This document shows, in pieces, positions 7,376 through 14,166 of a stretch of 42,269 nucleotides of DNA. The notes under the pieces were generated by a model. That model saw only the letters and a program-made list of their open reading frames with translations, was not told the origin of the DNA and did not search any database. Made by a program: the position numbers and the translations under genes. The stretch is from positions 1-42,269 of IMG/VR virus record IMGVR_UViG_3300022221_000014; one strand, 5' to 3'. Every line of letters starts with the position of its first letter. Position 1 is the first letter of the stretch. Source of the DNA: a virus.

Positions 7376-7396
7376 GTCCATCAGTTGGACTTTTTT
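7376..7396 (+). terminator. Intrinsic terminator for the + strand gene at 7135
   Basis: GTCCA (7376-7380) pairs with TGGAC (7386-7390) around a 5-base loop and is followed by six T residues (7391-7396). It overlaps the 3' end of the convergent - strand RHH gene. Confidence 0.65.
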
Positions 7397-7593
7397 GCTT
7401 TTGTTGGATCCTCTCCAATTAGATCAGGCTTGACCTGCTCGATTTTATTTAGACCTATTGTGATCAGCATTCTTAGAATTGAGGACCTTTCTTCCTCTGA
7501 GCCTAATAGCTCCAAGGCCAGATCTGAGATCTTTTTGTCCATCTCTGCTGTAATAACCAGGGAGAGACGTTTTTTTCTTTCTAAGCCTCCCAT
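7381..7593 (-). CDS. Ribbon-helix-helix regulator candidate
   Basis: 70 residues, one of only two - strand genes. The start ATG at 7593 has GGAGG five bases upstream; a longer TTG start at 7605 is possible. The basic strand KKRLSLVITAEMDKKISDLA, followed by helix-turn-helix EEERSSILRMLITIGLNKI, matches the Arc/CopG-type RHH layout, where a beta strand enters the DNA major groove of a dimer. The tail is Lys-rich. It faces the HTH gene at 7998 across a ~400-base control region, an arrangement typical of a phage regulatory switch. It would most likely bind sites in that region. Confidence 0.7.
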   Translation of the reverse strand: MGGLERKKRLSLVITAEMDKKISDLALELLGSEEERSSILRMLITIGLNKIEQVKPDLIGEDPTKAKKSN

Positions 7594-7997
7594 ATTCACC
7601 TCCAACGTGCATCTTGGCCCTGCTGTCTCTCCATGACTTAATCAACCCATCAAGGATCTTTTGAAAAGAGTCAGTATAAAAAAAGTAAGACAATTCAAAG
7701 AGATCACTCTCCTCAATCCTACATGCTTTTAATATTTTTGGTTTAGATCTGCTCATAAACAACTCTTACCATAGGCAGAGCAGCTCACAAGCCAATTGAT
7801 GCATCCATGTAAATTAATCATCCAATAATAGGGACAGTATAACACACACTGAGTCATCCCGTATCATACAAAGCCATAAGTGAGTAAAGATTACATAAAT
7901 GACACACAACTGCACAGAAAGGTTAGATATGGGCATGAAAGCGCATATTCACACATATGAGCACCAATCAACCCATCAACGCACAAAGGAGCAAAGG
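7594..7997. promoter_or_regulatory. Divergent control region between RHH and HTH genes
   Basis: About 400 bases separate the - strand RHH start (7593) from the + strand HTH start (7998). It is A+T-rich and contains a GATGCATC palindrome (7798-7805), a weak TATAAC -10-like box (7838-7843) and the 16-base element at 7878-7893 shared with the other divergent region. Frames remain open in parts of it (- strand to 7762; + strand from 7899) but have poor starts, so I treat it mainly as regulatory DNA. Confidence 0.5.
7878..7893 (+). promoter_or_regulatory. Shared 16-base control element, copy 1
   Basis: AAGTGAGTAAAGATTA here matches AAGTAAGTAAAGATTA at 38107-38122 in 15 of 16 positions and in the same orientation. 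Both lie in the only two divergent intergenic regions of the genome, each upstream of a helix-turn-helix gene. Probably an operator or a phage-specific promoter part. Confidence 0.55.
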
Positions 7998-8555
7998 ATG
8001 AGCATCAACAACAAGTATCAGGCATCAATCAAGAAATGTAGAAAGCTACTAGGTAAGTACACATCAAAAATGAAAGAGGCCGCACAGATCAGACATGAGA
8101 TAGCACTAGAGGCCATCAAAGTGAGGGAATTCGCAAAGCTTACCGTCCTAGCTGATGACCTTGAAATCAAGTACACAACCCTAATGAACTGGATCACAGA
8201 GGCCGAAAAGCCTACCAGAGAGCTTGAGGCCAAAGAGGGAGAGGACATTGACAAGCCTGCTCTTAAGAGGACCAAAAAGAAAATCAACAAAGGCTCAACC
8301 AATAAAGAGGTGAGAGACATTTACACCAATGAAAAAAAGAAAGCTCCAGAGGATCTGCAGCTTGAGGCTTATGTCCAACAGATGGGAGCCATTGAGTTTT
8401 TTATCTGCAACCAGGCAGTCCTCTCAATGTTGAATAAAGATGATTTAATGTTGATAGAAAAAAGGGCCATTAAGATTGCTGATAAACTGCTCTCTTTCTT
8501 AGTACCAGTTGGACCATCAGAGGAGATTGATCTCACTGAGAACTCAGTCCATTAA
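7998..8555 (+). CDS. Helix-turn-helix regulatory protein candidate
   Basis: 185 residues from ATG 7998, with AAAGGAG six bases upstream. The frame opens at 7899 but that leader is low-complexity control DNA. Residues ~46-68 (KLTVLADDLEIKYTTLMNWI) read as a helix-turn-helix like that of small terminase or Cox-type proteins. A long Lys/Glu-rich linker follows (~72-115), then a helical C-terminal domain. Divergent from the RHH gene and first of the accessory block, so a transcription activator is the best guess; a TerS-like fold is an alternative. Confidence 0.6.
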   Translation: MSINNKYQASIKKCRKLLGKYTSKMKEAAQIRHEIALEAIKVREFAKLTVLADDLEIKYTTLMNWITEAEKPTRELEAKEGEDIDKPALKRTKKKINKGSTNKEVRDIYTNEKKKAPEDLQLEAYVQQMGAIEFFICNQAVLSMLNKDDLMLIEKRAIKIADKLLSFLVPVGPSEEIDLTENSVH

Positions 8556-8564
8556 GTAATATTT

Positions 8565-8580
8565 AAGGCTTTCATGCCTT
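8565..8580 (+). terminator. Weak hairpin after the HTH gene
   Basis: AAGGC (8565-8569) pairs with GCCTT (8576-8580) around six bases, 10 bases after the HTH stop. Only a short, mixed A/T tract follows (GAATTTATG), so termination would be partial. Confidence 0.35.
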
Positions 8581-8744
8581 GAATTTATGTAATGTTTATA
8601 AATTGGCCCCTTTAAGACTTGCCATGTTAGAATTCTTTTGCAATAGAAAGAGTCACACAGCAACATCTTAAAAGAGGGGCCAATATAAAAGCATCCATCA
8701 AGCTCATAATTAATCTGATTAAAAGTCCAAGGCTCACTCTTGAA

Positions 8745-8927
8745 GTGATCACCAGGGCCAGGATTCTCAGGTTAGAACTCAAACACAACTCCATCACATT
8801 GAGACAGGATGTCCTATACACTCCAGATCATAATTCATTCCAATATGCATTCCTTGAATTGCACAAAGCAGTCCTGGAGTTTTTAATTGAACTTAATAAG
8901 GCAATGCTGCCAGGAGGTCCAAAGTGA
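8745..8927 (+). CDS. Small hypothetical protein, possibly longer
   Basis: 60 residues from GTG 8745, helical and rich in Leu (RILRLELKHN, LELHKAVLEFLIELNKAML). No good ribosome site precedes the GTG. The same frame is open 39 codons further up, to a TAG at 8628, and its translation there also looks protein-like, but it has no ATG, GTG or TTG. Either a rare start is used or the true start is this GTG. Its stop overlaps the next gene (GTGA), and an AGGAGG near its end serves that gene. Confidence 0.5.
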   Translation: MITRARILRLELKHNSITLRQDVLYTPDHNSFQYAFLELHKAVLEFLIELNKAMLPGGPK

Positions 8928-9349
8928 GTGACTCAGTAAACACTCCGCTTGAATATGTTCCTGCCAATGATGATTTTAAAAAAGCTTTTAATGGCAAAAA
9001 GATCATTGAGACAAGGTTCTGCACAAAGCTGAGATATGAGTGGGAGAACTCAGCCCCAAGTGAGCACATGGCAGAGGGGGGACTGACTTTCATCCTTGAG
9101 GATGATGATGGCAATAAGACAATGGTCATTCTCGGATACACTGAACTTGGAGAGTGGATTGAGTGGGAGGGCCCATTGCCAAGAGAGCTTGTTTTTGCAG
9201 ACAAGGTATGCTCAATATGTGGATGGCATGTAAAGTGTACAAGGTGCCAGCGCTGCCAAAATTGTCAAGATGGTTACTCAGGAGATTGTTGCAAAATTGC
9301 ATCAGATGAGCTCGATAAAATAATCAAAGGAATCAACAATGAACGCTAA
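8924..9349 (+). CDS. Cysteine-rich zinc-binding protein
   Basis: 141 residues from GTG 8924 (GTGA overlap, AGGAGG upstream). The N-terminal ~85 residues are a beta-rich acidic domain. Residues ~95-126 hold nine cysteines in CSICGW..KCTRCQRCQNC...GDCC spacing, enough for two zinc knuckles. A short helix ends the protein. Domain identity is unknown. It may be a protein- or DNA-interaction factor in the accessory block. Confidence 0.65.
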   Translation: MSDSVNTPLEYVPANDDFKKAFNGKKIIETRFCTKLRYEWENSAPSEHMAEGGLTFILEDDDGNKTMVILGYTELGEWIEWEGPLPRELVFADKVCSICGWHVKCTRCQRCQNCQDGYSGDCCKIASDELDKIIKGINNER

Positions 9350-9728
9350 GCCAGAACAAATTGAAATGCTCTCAACTGGAGCTGACTTCAAAATAATCAA
9401 TGAGGCCAGGCCAGCAAAAACAATGGCAACTCTCCTCAAAATAAAATATCTCTTTTGGTGCTCAGACTTTCACAAGATCGACTTTAAAGAGATGATGAGC
9501 TCCCTTGGGATTCATGCTTGTCCTGAGACGCTTGACGTGCTCCAGATGATTCCTATCAGTGAGAGGAGCCTTAATGCCATAGAATATCTCTATGCATCCA
9601 GGAGGCAGATTGATTGGCTTGAAAGGCTCGATATTCCAGACTCGTTTGGGCTGTGCCGAGCCGAAAAAAAAGAGACAGCAATAAGACTTGCCGATTATAA
9701 AAATATAGACGGTCTATATTTAGGCTGA
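9339..9728 (+). CDS. Hypothetical protein
   Basis: 129 residues; ATG 9339 lies 11 bases inside the previous gene. Helical, with three cysteines spread out and a Trp-rich segment (YLFWCSDFHKI). No recognisable family. Composition matches the rest of the phage, unlike the next two genes. Confidence 0.6.
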   Translation: MNAKPEQIEMLSTGADFKIINEARPAKTMATLLKIKYLFWCSDFHKIDFKEMMSSLGIHACPETLDVLQMIPISERSLNAIEYLYASRRQIDWLERLDIPDSFGLCRAEKKETAIRLADYKNIDGLYLG

Positions 9729-9749
9729 TTAGAGTTAGGAATACTATTT

Positions 9750-10034
9750 ATGAAAAAGAGAACCAAACAAATCAAGGTCTACATGAGCGACCATATGAGG
9801 GATATTGTTACGAGAGATTGCCACTTCAGGAATGATAAAAGCCTTAGCTCCACGTACCACACGGACACACCCCACGAAGGGATATTGACCGTGAACTTAC
9901 CAATAAGAAAGACAATAATAACCGAGGAGGAACTGGACAACATGCTTAGTGACTTCAATGAGAACGATACTAGTAAGTTTGATGATTCGCAGACTGAATA
10001 CTTAAGACATAAATTATTTGAGATTAAAAAATAA
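9750..10034 (+). CDS. Hypothetical protein with atypical codon use
   Basis: 94 residues from ATG 9750. Strongly basic start (KKRTKQIKVYMSDHMRD), acidic C-terminal half. Codons such as ACG, TCG, TAC, CAC and AAC are frequent here but rare in neighbouring genes, which suggests recent acquisition. No ribosome site stronger than a GAGTTAGGA is seen. No family recognised. Confidence 0.55.
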   Translation: MKKRTKQIKVYMSDHMRDIVTRDCHFRNDKSLSSTYHTDTPHEGILTVNLPIRKTIITEEELDNMLSDFNENDTSKFDDSQTEYLRHKLFEIKK

Positions 10035-10049
10035 AACTAGGTAAACTAT

Positions 10050-10262
10050 ATGATTAAAGTGAGCGACGCAGGAAAGAGACATACAACATGTATAAGTTGC
10101 TTTGAACCCTTAAACTGTAAAGTTAAAGAGATTCAGTTCTCGATTAGCGATCAAAACAGTTCAACATGTATTCATCTCTGTGAAAAATGTTGCTTGCATT
10201 TGGGTTGGATAATAAAAAGTAAAATTTGTAAAAGTGATGATTCTAGGGGAGATAAAAAATGA
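10050..10262 (+). CDS. Small zinc-binding protein
   Basis: 70 residues. CISCFEPLNC (residues ~14-23) and the later C..LCEKCC (~44-51) provide two cysteine pairs for one zinc site. Basic C-terminus. A+T-rich codons differ from the bulk of the genome, as in the previous gene. Overlaps the following gene by ATGA, so it is translated with it. Confidence 0.55.
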   Translation: MIKVSDAGKRHTTCISCFEPLNCKVKEIQFSISDQNSSTCIHLCEKCCLHLGWIIKSKICKSDDSRGDKK

Positions 10263-10654
10263 GAATGTTTATAATTTATATTTTAGGATGCATTACTGTA
10301 ATGACAGGATTCAAACAATGCACAGAGGTTATTAAGTCCAGGATATCAAGGGACTCAGTTGTTCATTGCAGACTCCTGGGAGAGCTATACACTCACAGCT
10401 CTGAATTCCATCTGAATGATGCCCTCTCTATTGAGGAGAGGTGGCGCAAGATACCAGAGAGTGAGCAAAGAGTTATATGGACGTGTAACTGCAGGCCTCA
10501 AGACAACTTTGGCAGCAGTTCATGTAGGATTAAGCCTGATCTTATCTCCATGGCCAGGAGAGAGGCAGTGATTGAGCTCCATGAGATGATTAATGATCCA
10601 ATTAAGTATATCAGACAGGCTAGCACGGACCAGCAATTTATGATTTATAACTAA
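10259..10654 (+). CDS. Membrane-anchored or secreted hypothetical protein
   Basis: 131 residues. Residues 3-17 (MFIIYILGCITVMTG) form an N-terminal hydrophobic helix that could be a signal anchor; a Cys at ~11 is not in a convincing lipobox. The remaining ~110 residues are soluble with five cysteines (VHCRLL, WTCNCRPQ, SSCRIK), suggesting periplasmic disulfides. Function unknown. Codon use returns to the genome's norm. Confidence 0.55.
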   Translation: MRMFIIYILGCITVMTGFKQCTEVIKSRISRDSVVHCRLLGELYTHSSEFHLNDALSIEERWRKIPESEQRVIWTCNCRPQDNFGSSSCRIKPDLISMARREAVIELHEMINDPIKYIRQASTDQQFMIYN

Positions 10655-10728
10655 AGTCTTGGGCTTGATCTTGGAATCGGTTGATTTATCTCTGGCCCCA
10701 ACAGACAATTATCTCAAGGGAGATATTT

Positions 10729-11322
10729 ATGGGATTATTGGACATTTTTAAAAACCGTAGACGATCAGCAAGAGCAAGAGAGACTGTCACTCAAATCTCG
10801 GCTATTCCTGCAGACAAAATCAATGAATGCACAAATAGGCTTGTTAAAGGGCCAGGTGCCAATGATCATCTTATGAGTGTTGATGGATCAATCACTCCAG
10901 TTGACTTTGTATGGGGGCCCTCTGCAGGTGATATCATGACTATTACAAGCCTTTCAGCAATTCTCTTGGATGAGGGTACGATGACCCACACTGTCTTTGG
11001 ATCCTTGTTAGCTCCCTTAACTAATGGAATTCATCTCCTGACAAAAATAAAAGGTGTTGAAAGAGAAATCGCCTTGCTCGTTGACAACAGTTGCATGGTT
11101 TTATGCTTTTTTACTGGAAATGTTGGCATAGGTGGAGGAGCTGGTCTTGATGGTTTCTTCAATACCAATGATGTTGCAGCAGCGCAAAGGAGAATGGGAT
11201 ATCCTATCACTCTCAATGGAGATGATGGTGATCAGATCATTGTAAGAATCCAGGATGACTTGACTGCTATTGACTTGCTAAGAGTCCAGGCCAATGCTAA
11301 CCACATCATAGAATCAATATAA
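10729..11322 (+). CDS. Probable virion structural beta-protein
   Basis: 197 residues from ATG 10729, six bases after AAGGGAG; an in-frame ATG at 10681 has no ribosome site. The segment MSVDGSITPVDFVWGPSAGDIMTIT...ILLDEGTMTHTVFGSLLAPLTNGI resembles a beta-sandwich protein that I recall from several phage virions (DGS.TPV.F.. and FG.L..LTNGI signatures). A capsid decoration, head-fibre or tail accessory role is inferred. It sits by itself among control sequences far from the head genes, so it may have its own promoter. Confidence 0.55.
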   Translation: MGLLDIFKNRRRSARARETVTQISAIPADKINECTNRLVKGPGANDHLMSVDGSITPVDFVWGPSAGDIMTITSLSAILLDEGTMTHTVFGSLLAPLTNGIHLLTKIKGVEREIALLVDNSCMVLCFFTGNVGIGGGAGLDGFFNTNDVAAAQRRMGYPITLNGDDGDQIIVRIQDDLTAIDLLRVQANANHIIESI

Positions 11323-11484
11323 CTCACTGCAATTGCTTTAGAAATGAAACGATAAGAAAATAAAAGAGAGATCATCATGATGCATTCACTCCATAATGTC
11401 TCTCTGATAAACTCTCATTAAGGTAATTCTAGGATGGAATGCCTTTTTTATTGAGACCAATGAAAATAAGACCTAGAATATCAC
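11323..11484. promoter_or_regulatory. Intergenic region with long inverted repeat before the gpZ-like gene
   Basis: No gene is seen here. Two structures are visible: AGAGAGA pairing with TCTCTCT (roughly 11367-11407), and an exact 8-base inverted repeat ATTCTAGG (11426-11433)/CCTAGAAT (11472-11479) whose loop includes a T-run. The second ends five bases before ATG 11485, which has no Shine-Dalgarno site, so the structure could control translation or terminate transcription from upstream. Confidence 0.5.
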
Positions 11485-12108
11485 ATGAGCTTAAAAATCA
11501 ATATATGGCAGAATATGTATGACCTCACTCAGATGATGGAGGAGATGGCAACTAAAGATCTTGTCAGTGCTGCCAGGGCCGCAATGAACTCCTCAGTCAG
11601 GAGGACCAGGCAGCTTGGATCCAAAGAAATCAGAAAGAGACTCAATTTAAAGGCCACAGAGATCAAAAAAAGAATTGTCCTGATCAAGGCAAGGGGTGGG
11701 AGCTTAAGAGCTCTTGAGGCCTCTCTTATCGTCTCAGGAGCACCAATCTCAATGCTCAACTTCATTGTTGGATCTAAACAGCCAATCAAGCAAAAGGGAG
11801 TTGCTGTCAAAAAGAGGAGAAAGCTCAAGGCCAGAGTGAATCCAGGAAAGACAATCAAGCTCTCTGGAGCATTCATCCAAAACATCCAGTCAAAGCATGT
11901 CTTTAGGCATAAGGGATCTGGGAGACGTGCCAGAAAGCTCTCAGTGAAGTCCTTGGCCAAGACCATCATGGAAAGACAGCTCCAAAAACAATTGGATCTC
12001 ATATTCCAAAAGAGATTCAACAGAGAGTTCGACAAGCAGATCAGATGGAGATGGGAGAAATCAGGACAAAAGTTCTCCAAGAGCCCAATGAGAAAACTGC
12101 CAAGATAA
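11485..12108 (+). CDS. Prophage minor tail protein Z (gpZ)-like
   Basis: 207 residues, very basic. The pattern AARAAMNSSVRRTRQLGSKE..KRLNLKATEIKKRIVL..ARGGSLRALEASLIVSGAPISMLNF matches the gpZ minor tail family: alanine-rich helix with N-R, then IKKRI, then a beta pair. In the family gpZ acts in tail completion and the tail-head connection. A protein of this type would normally sit beside the tail terminator at ~22.5 kb; here it lies 10 kb upstream in the accessory block. No ribosome site is visible at ATG 11485. Confidence 0.75.
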   Translation: MSLKINIWQNMYDLTQMMEEMATKDLVSAARAAMNSSVRRTRQLGSKEIRKRLNLKATEIKKRIVLIKARGGSLRALEASLIVSGAPISMLNFIVGSKQPIKQKGVAVKKRRKLKARVNPGKTIKLSGAFIQNIQSKHVFRHKGSGRRARKLSVKSLAKTIMERQLQKQLDLIFQKRFNREFDKQIRWRWEKSGQKFSKSPMRKLPR

Positions 12109-12158
12109 GTTGCCTTATTGCAGCAACATGGCTCCTCAGAAATTGTAGAAAAACTCTA

Positions 12159-12172
12159 ATTTCACATGAAAT
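12159..12172. promoter_or_regulatory. Perfect 14-base dyad, candidate operator
   Basis: ATTTCACATGAAAT is a perfect inverted repeat (6+2+6). It lies about 55 bases upstream of the extended -10 box for the PAPS-reductase-like gene, within a gene-free stretch. A homodimeric regulator could bind here; which one is unknown. Confidence 0.45.
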
Positions 12173-12223
12173 CATGTAATTCTTACACCTTATACCTGCA
12201 GGCAATATTGTAGATGATTGTCG

Positions 12224-12232
12224 TGCTACAAT
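12224..12232 (+). promoter_or_regulatory. Extended -10 promoter candidate for the PAPS-reductase-like gene
   Basis: TGCTACAAT fits the extended -10 consensus TGnTATAAT with one mismatch. The -35 position has only AATATT, as is acceptable for extended -10 promoters. It stands 26 bases before the ATG at 12258. Confidence 0.5.
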
Positions 12233-12257
12233 AAATAAAAGAAACAAGGAGCCAGGC

Positions 12258-13082
12258 ATGACAGCATTTAATAAGCCAGAGCAAGCAGATCACATCATTG
12301 TATCAGTATCAGGAGGAAAGGACTCTGCAGCTCTTATGCAATATGCAGTTGATACTTATCCAGCAGACAAATTGATCTGTGTCCATGCAGTGATTGATAT
12401 TGATTGGAAAGAGACCATTGATGTTGTGAGAGCTCAGTGTGATCACTTTGGACTCCCATTGGTTGAGGTCCAAGCGGTGGACAAGAAAGGCAACAAGAAA
12501 GGCTTTATTGATCAGCTTAAGGCTCCAAGAATCGACAGGAAAACTGGAGATACTAAGGAATATATGGTCCCAGACATGGCCAATAGATGGTGTACTTCAA
12601 TTCTTAAGACAGGACCGATTGATAAGTATGCAAGGGCCCTCAGAGGCAATGTTTTAGTTCTTATTGGAGAGAGGGCTGAGGAGAGCTCTCAGAGGGCCAA
12701 GCTTGAGGCCTGGAGACCAGATATCAAGAACACTCTCAAAGATGGCTCAAGAAATATTGTTAAATTCTCACCAATCCTGGAATATAAAGAGAGAGAGGTG
12801 TGGGACATCATCAACTCAAATGGGATTCCTACTCATCCATGTTATTCCTGGGGAGTCTCAAGGGCCTCATGTGCAATCTGCATATTTTCATCACCTAAAG
12901 AGATTGCCATTGCAGCAGAAAGAGCTCCAGAGATTGTGAAAGATTATATTAATGCAGAGGAAAGCCTTTCAACAACTTTCAGATATAAAGCAGCAACCAA
13001 AACAAGACCAGAGATGAGAATCTCTTTGATTGATATCCTTAATGGTGAGGGTGTTGATGTCAGTAAAATAATGGAGGGATAA
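12258..13082 (+). CDS. PAPS reductase/DndC-like PP-loop protein
   Basis: 274 residues; AAGGAG six bases before ATG. The PP-loop SGGKDS (18-23) binds and activates ATP. Other family marks are RWCTS (110-114), GERAEES..R (137-146), the W-x-I helix (182-185), HPCY (193-196) and CAIC (205-208). C112, C195, C205 and C208 could form an iron-sulfur cluster as in CysH or DndC. Family members reduce PAPS/APS or activate sulfur transfer, including DNA phosphorothioation by DndC. Many phages carry such a gene alone, and its substrate is unproven. No DndB/D/E neighbours are present. It has its own promoter-like sequence. Confidence 0.85.
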   Translation: MTAFNKPEQADHIIVSVSGGKDSAALMQYAVDTYPADKLICVHAVIDIDWKETIDVVRAQCDHFGLPLVEVQAVDKKGNKKGFIDQLKAPRIDRKTGDTKEYMVPDMANRWCTSILKTGPIDKYARALRGNVLVLIGERAEESSQRAKLEAWRPDIKNTLKDGSRNIVKFSPILEYKEREVWDIINSNGIPTHPCYSWGVSRASCAICIFSSPKEIAIAAERAPEIVKDYINAEESLSTTFRYKAATKTRPEMRISLIDILNGEGVDVSKIMEG

Positions 13083-13083
13083 G

Positions 13084-13284
13084 ATGATTATAAAAACAGT
13101 AAGGCCATGGAGACTGAAAACCAAAAAAACCAGGGACTGGGTGGATATCCTGGAGCTGCATGATGGCTCTGATCATTCTCAGGCTCCATCAGTGTGCATC
13201 CCAATTGAGGCCATTGATGAAGTAATTGAGGCCCTTGAAAAGGCAAAAAAAGAAATCTTAAATGGAGGCAAAAATGGCAATTAA
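13084..13284 (+). CDS. Small hypothetical protein
   Basis: 66 residues; the ATG follows the PAPS-reductase-like stop by one base. A basic strand-rich start (KTVRPWRLKTKKTRDWVDILEL), then a helix (IDEVIEALEKAKKEIL). The strand-strand-helix outline resembles PC4/YdbC-type small nucleic-acid-binding proteins (TRDWVDI...I..L), but this is a weak impression. Confidence 0.55.
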   Translation: MIIKTVRPWRLKTKKTRDWVDILELHDGSDHSQAPSVCIPIEAIDEVIEALEKAKKEILNGGKNGN

Positions 13285-13624
13285 ATATCCCAAGTACAGA
13301 GGTCAATTGAAATATCCACATGAGCTCAACACGGCCCAACTAAAAGCAGTCATTAAGCATTATGAGAGGGTGTGCGAGTGGGCCCTGGATGATGATGGCA
13401 GGAACAGCGAATATGACAGGGCCATTGTTCTCTTGCAAAGTTATGTGGATGCTCTCCAAAAGAGAGGATCTCAAGGGAGACCTAAAAAGGATGGACCGAC
13501 AAAAGAGTCATATTCCATCAGGTTGATACCAGGAGATCACAAGATCCTCACTCAGGACTTTGGAAAGCTCCAGGCAGCAATTGATCACATAATAAAAGAG
13601 TATAAAAAGGCCAGGCCTGAGTAA
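13274..13624 (+). CDS. Hypothetical protein with AT-hook-like GRPKK motif
   Basis: 116 residues from ATG 13274, which has GGAGG five bases upstream; ATG 13262 in the same frame is less likely. Helical N-terminal half, a central basic GRPKKDGP (about residues 71-78, AT-hook-like), and a C-terminal helix. Possible small DNA-binding protein. Overlaps the previous gene by 11 bases. Confidence 0.6.
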   Translation: MAIKYPKYRGQLKYPHELNTAQLKAVIKHYERVCEWALDDDGRNSEYDRAIVLLQSYVDALQKRGSQGRPKKDGPTKESYSIRLIPGDHKILTQDFGKLQAAIDHIIKEYKKARPE

Positions 13625-13687
13625 AATTTACAAAGCAAGAAAAAATTGACCAATAGTCATGATAAACCAAAGCGACAAGGAGGCCCT

Positions 13688-13951
13688 ATGTGGGAATTAT
13701 TCAAAAAGAAAAAAGAGATTGTTGATGATCATTATGACCTGGACTTTGTCTTGGCAACTTTAAAGATGAAAGACTTTATCTCTGAGCGTAGGGAGGGAGT
13801 CTTTATTCTTAATTTGAATGAAGTTAGAATGATGGCCTTTGATGCCTGTGATGAGAAAATGATTAGAATCATTGATTATTGTGACAAGCATGACCTGACA
13901 GAAAATGTCTTTAATACTGCAATGAGAATGCTGAGGACTGAGGCAAAGTGA
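13688..13951 (+). CDS. Hypothetical protein
   Basis: 87 residues from ATG 13688, with AAGGAGG four bases upstream. The frame opens at TTG 13646, but no ribosome site supports that. A basic start (FKKKKEI), then an alpha/beta pattern with FISERREGVFILNLNEVRMMAFDAC. No family recognised. GTGA overlap with the next gene. Confidence 0.6.
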   Translation: MWELFKKKKEIVDDHYDLDFVLATLKMKDFISERREGVFILNLNEVRMMAFDACDEKMIRIIDYCDKHDLTENVFNTAMRMLRTEAK

Positions 13952-14163
13952 AAATATTAGAGAAATCAAAAAAGCATTACACAGTCAAGATCACTCAGCA
14001 GGAATGGGCATCAGTGATTGTTGCTGCCAGGTATTTTCTCAAAGGCCATGATAAGACCAATGAGAACAATGCTGAGATCTCAAGACTGTTAAGATCCATG
14101 TACAATGCAGACATGAATTATGAGACTTGTGGGCCAGGCCCAGAGTCCATTGATAGGAGGTGA
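13948..14163 (+). CDS. Small hypothetical protein
   Basis: 71 residues from GTG 13948 (GTGA overlap). Helical: KITQQEWASVIVAARYFLKG, then NAEISRLLRSMY. Polar C-terminal end. Its stop is three bases before the next ATG, and its last codons contain that gene's AGGAGG. No family recognised. Confidence 0.55.
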   Translation: MKILEKSKKHYTVKITQQEWASVIVAARYFLKGHDKTNENNAEISRLLRSMYNADMNYETCGPGPESIDRR

Positions 14164-14166
14164 GGG

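Noticed and set aside
7445-7762. 105-codon minus-strand frame overlapping the RHH gene
   Set aside because: Its second half is an out-of-frame reading of the RHH gene, which has a better ribosome site and fold. The first half looks somewhat protein-like but has no independent support.
11529-12080. 183-codon minus-strand frame opposite the gpZ-like gene
   Set aside because: Leu/Phe/Ser-rich mirror of a Lys/Arg-rich gene, with no homology or start signal.
12258-13082. Complete Dnd phosphorothioation cluster
   Set aside because: Only a DndC/CysH-like protein is present; nothing resembling the cysteine desulfurase DndA or DndB, DndD or DndE is encoded nearby.
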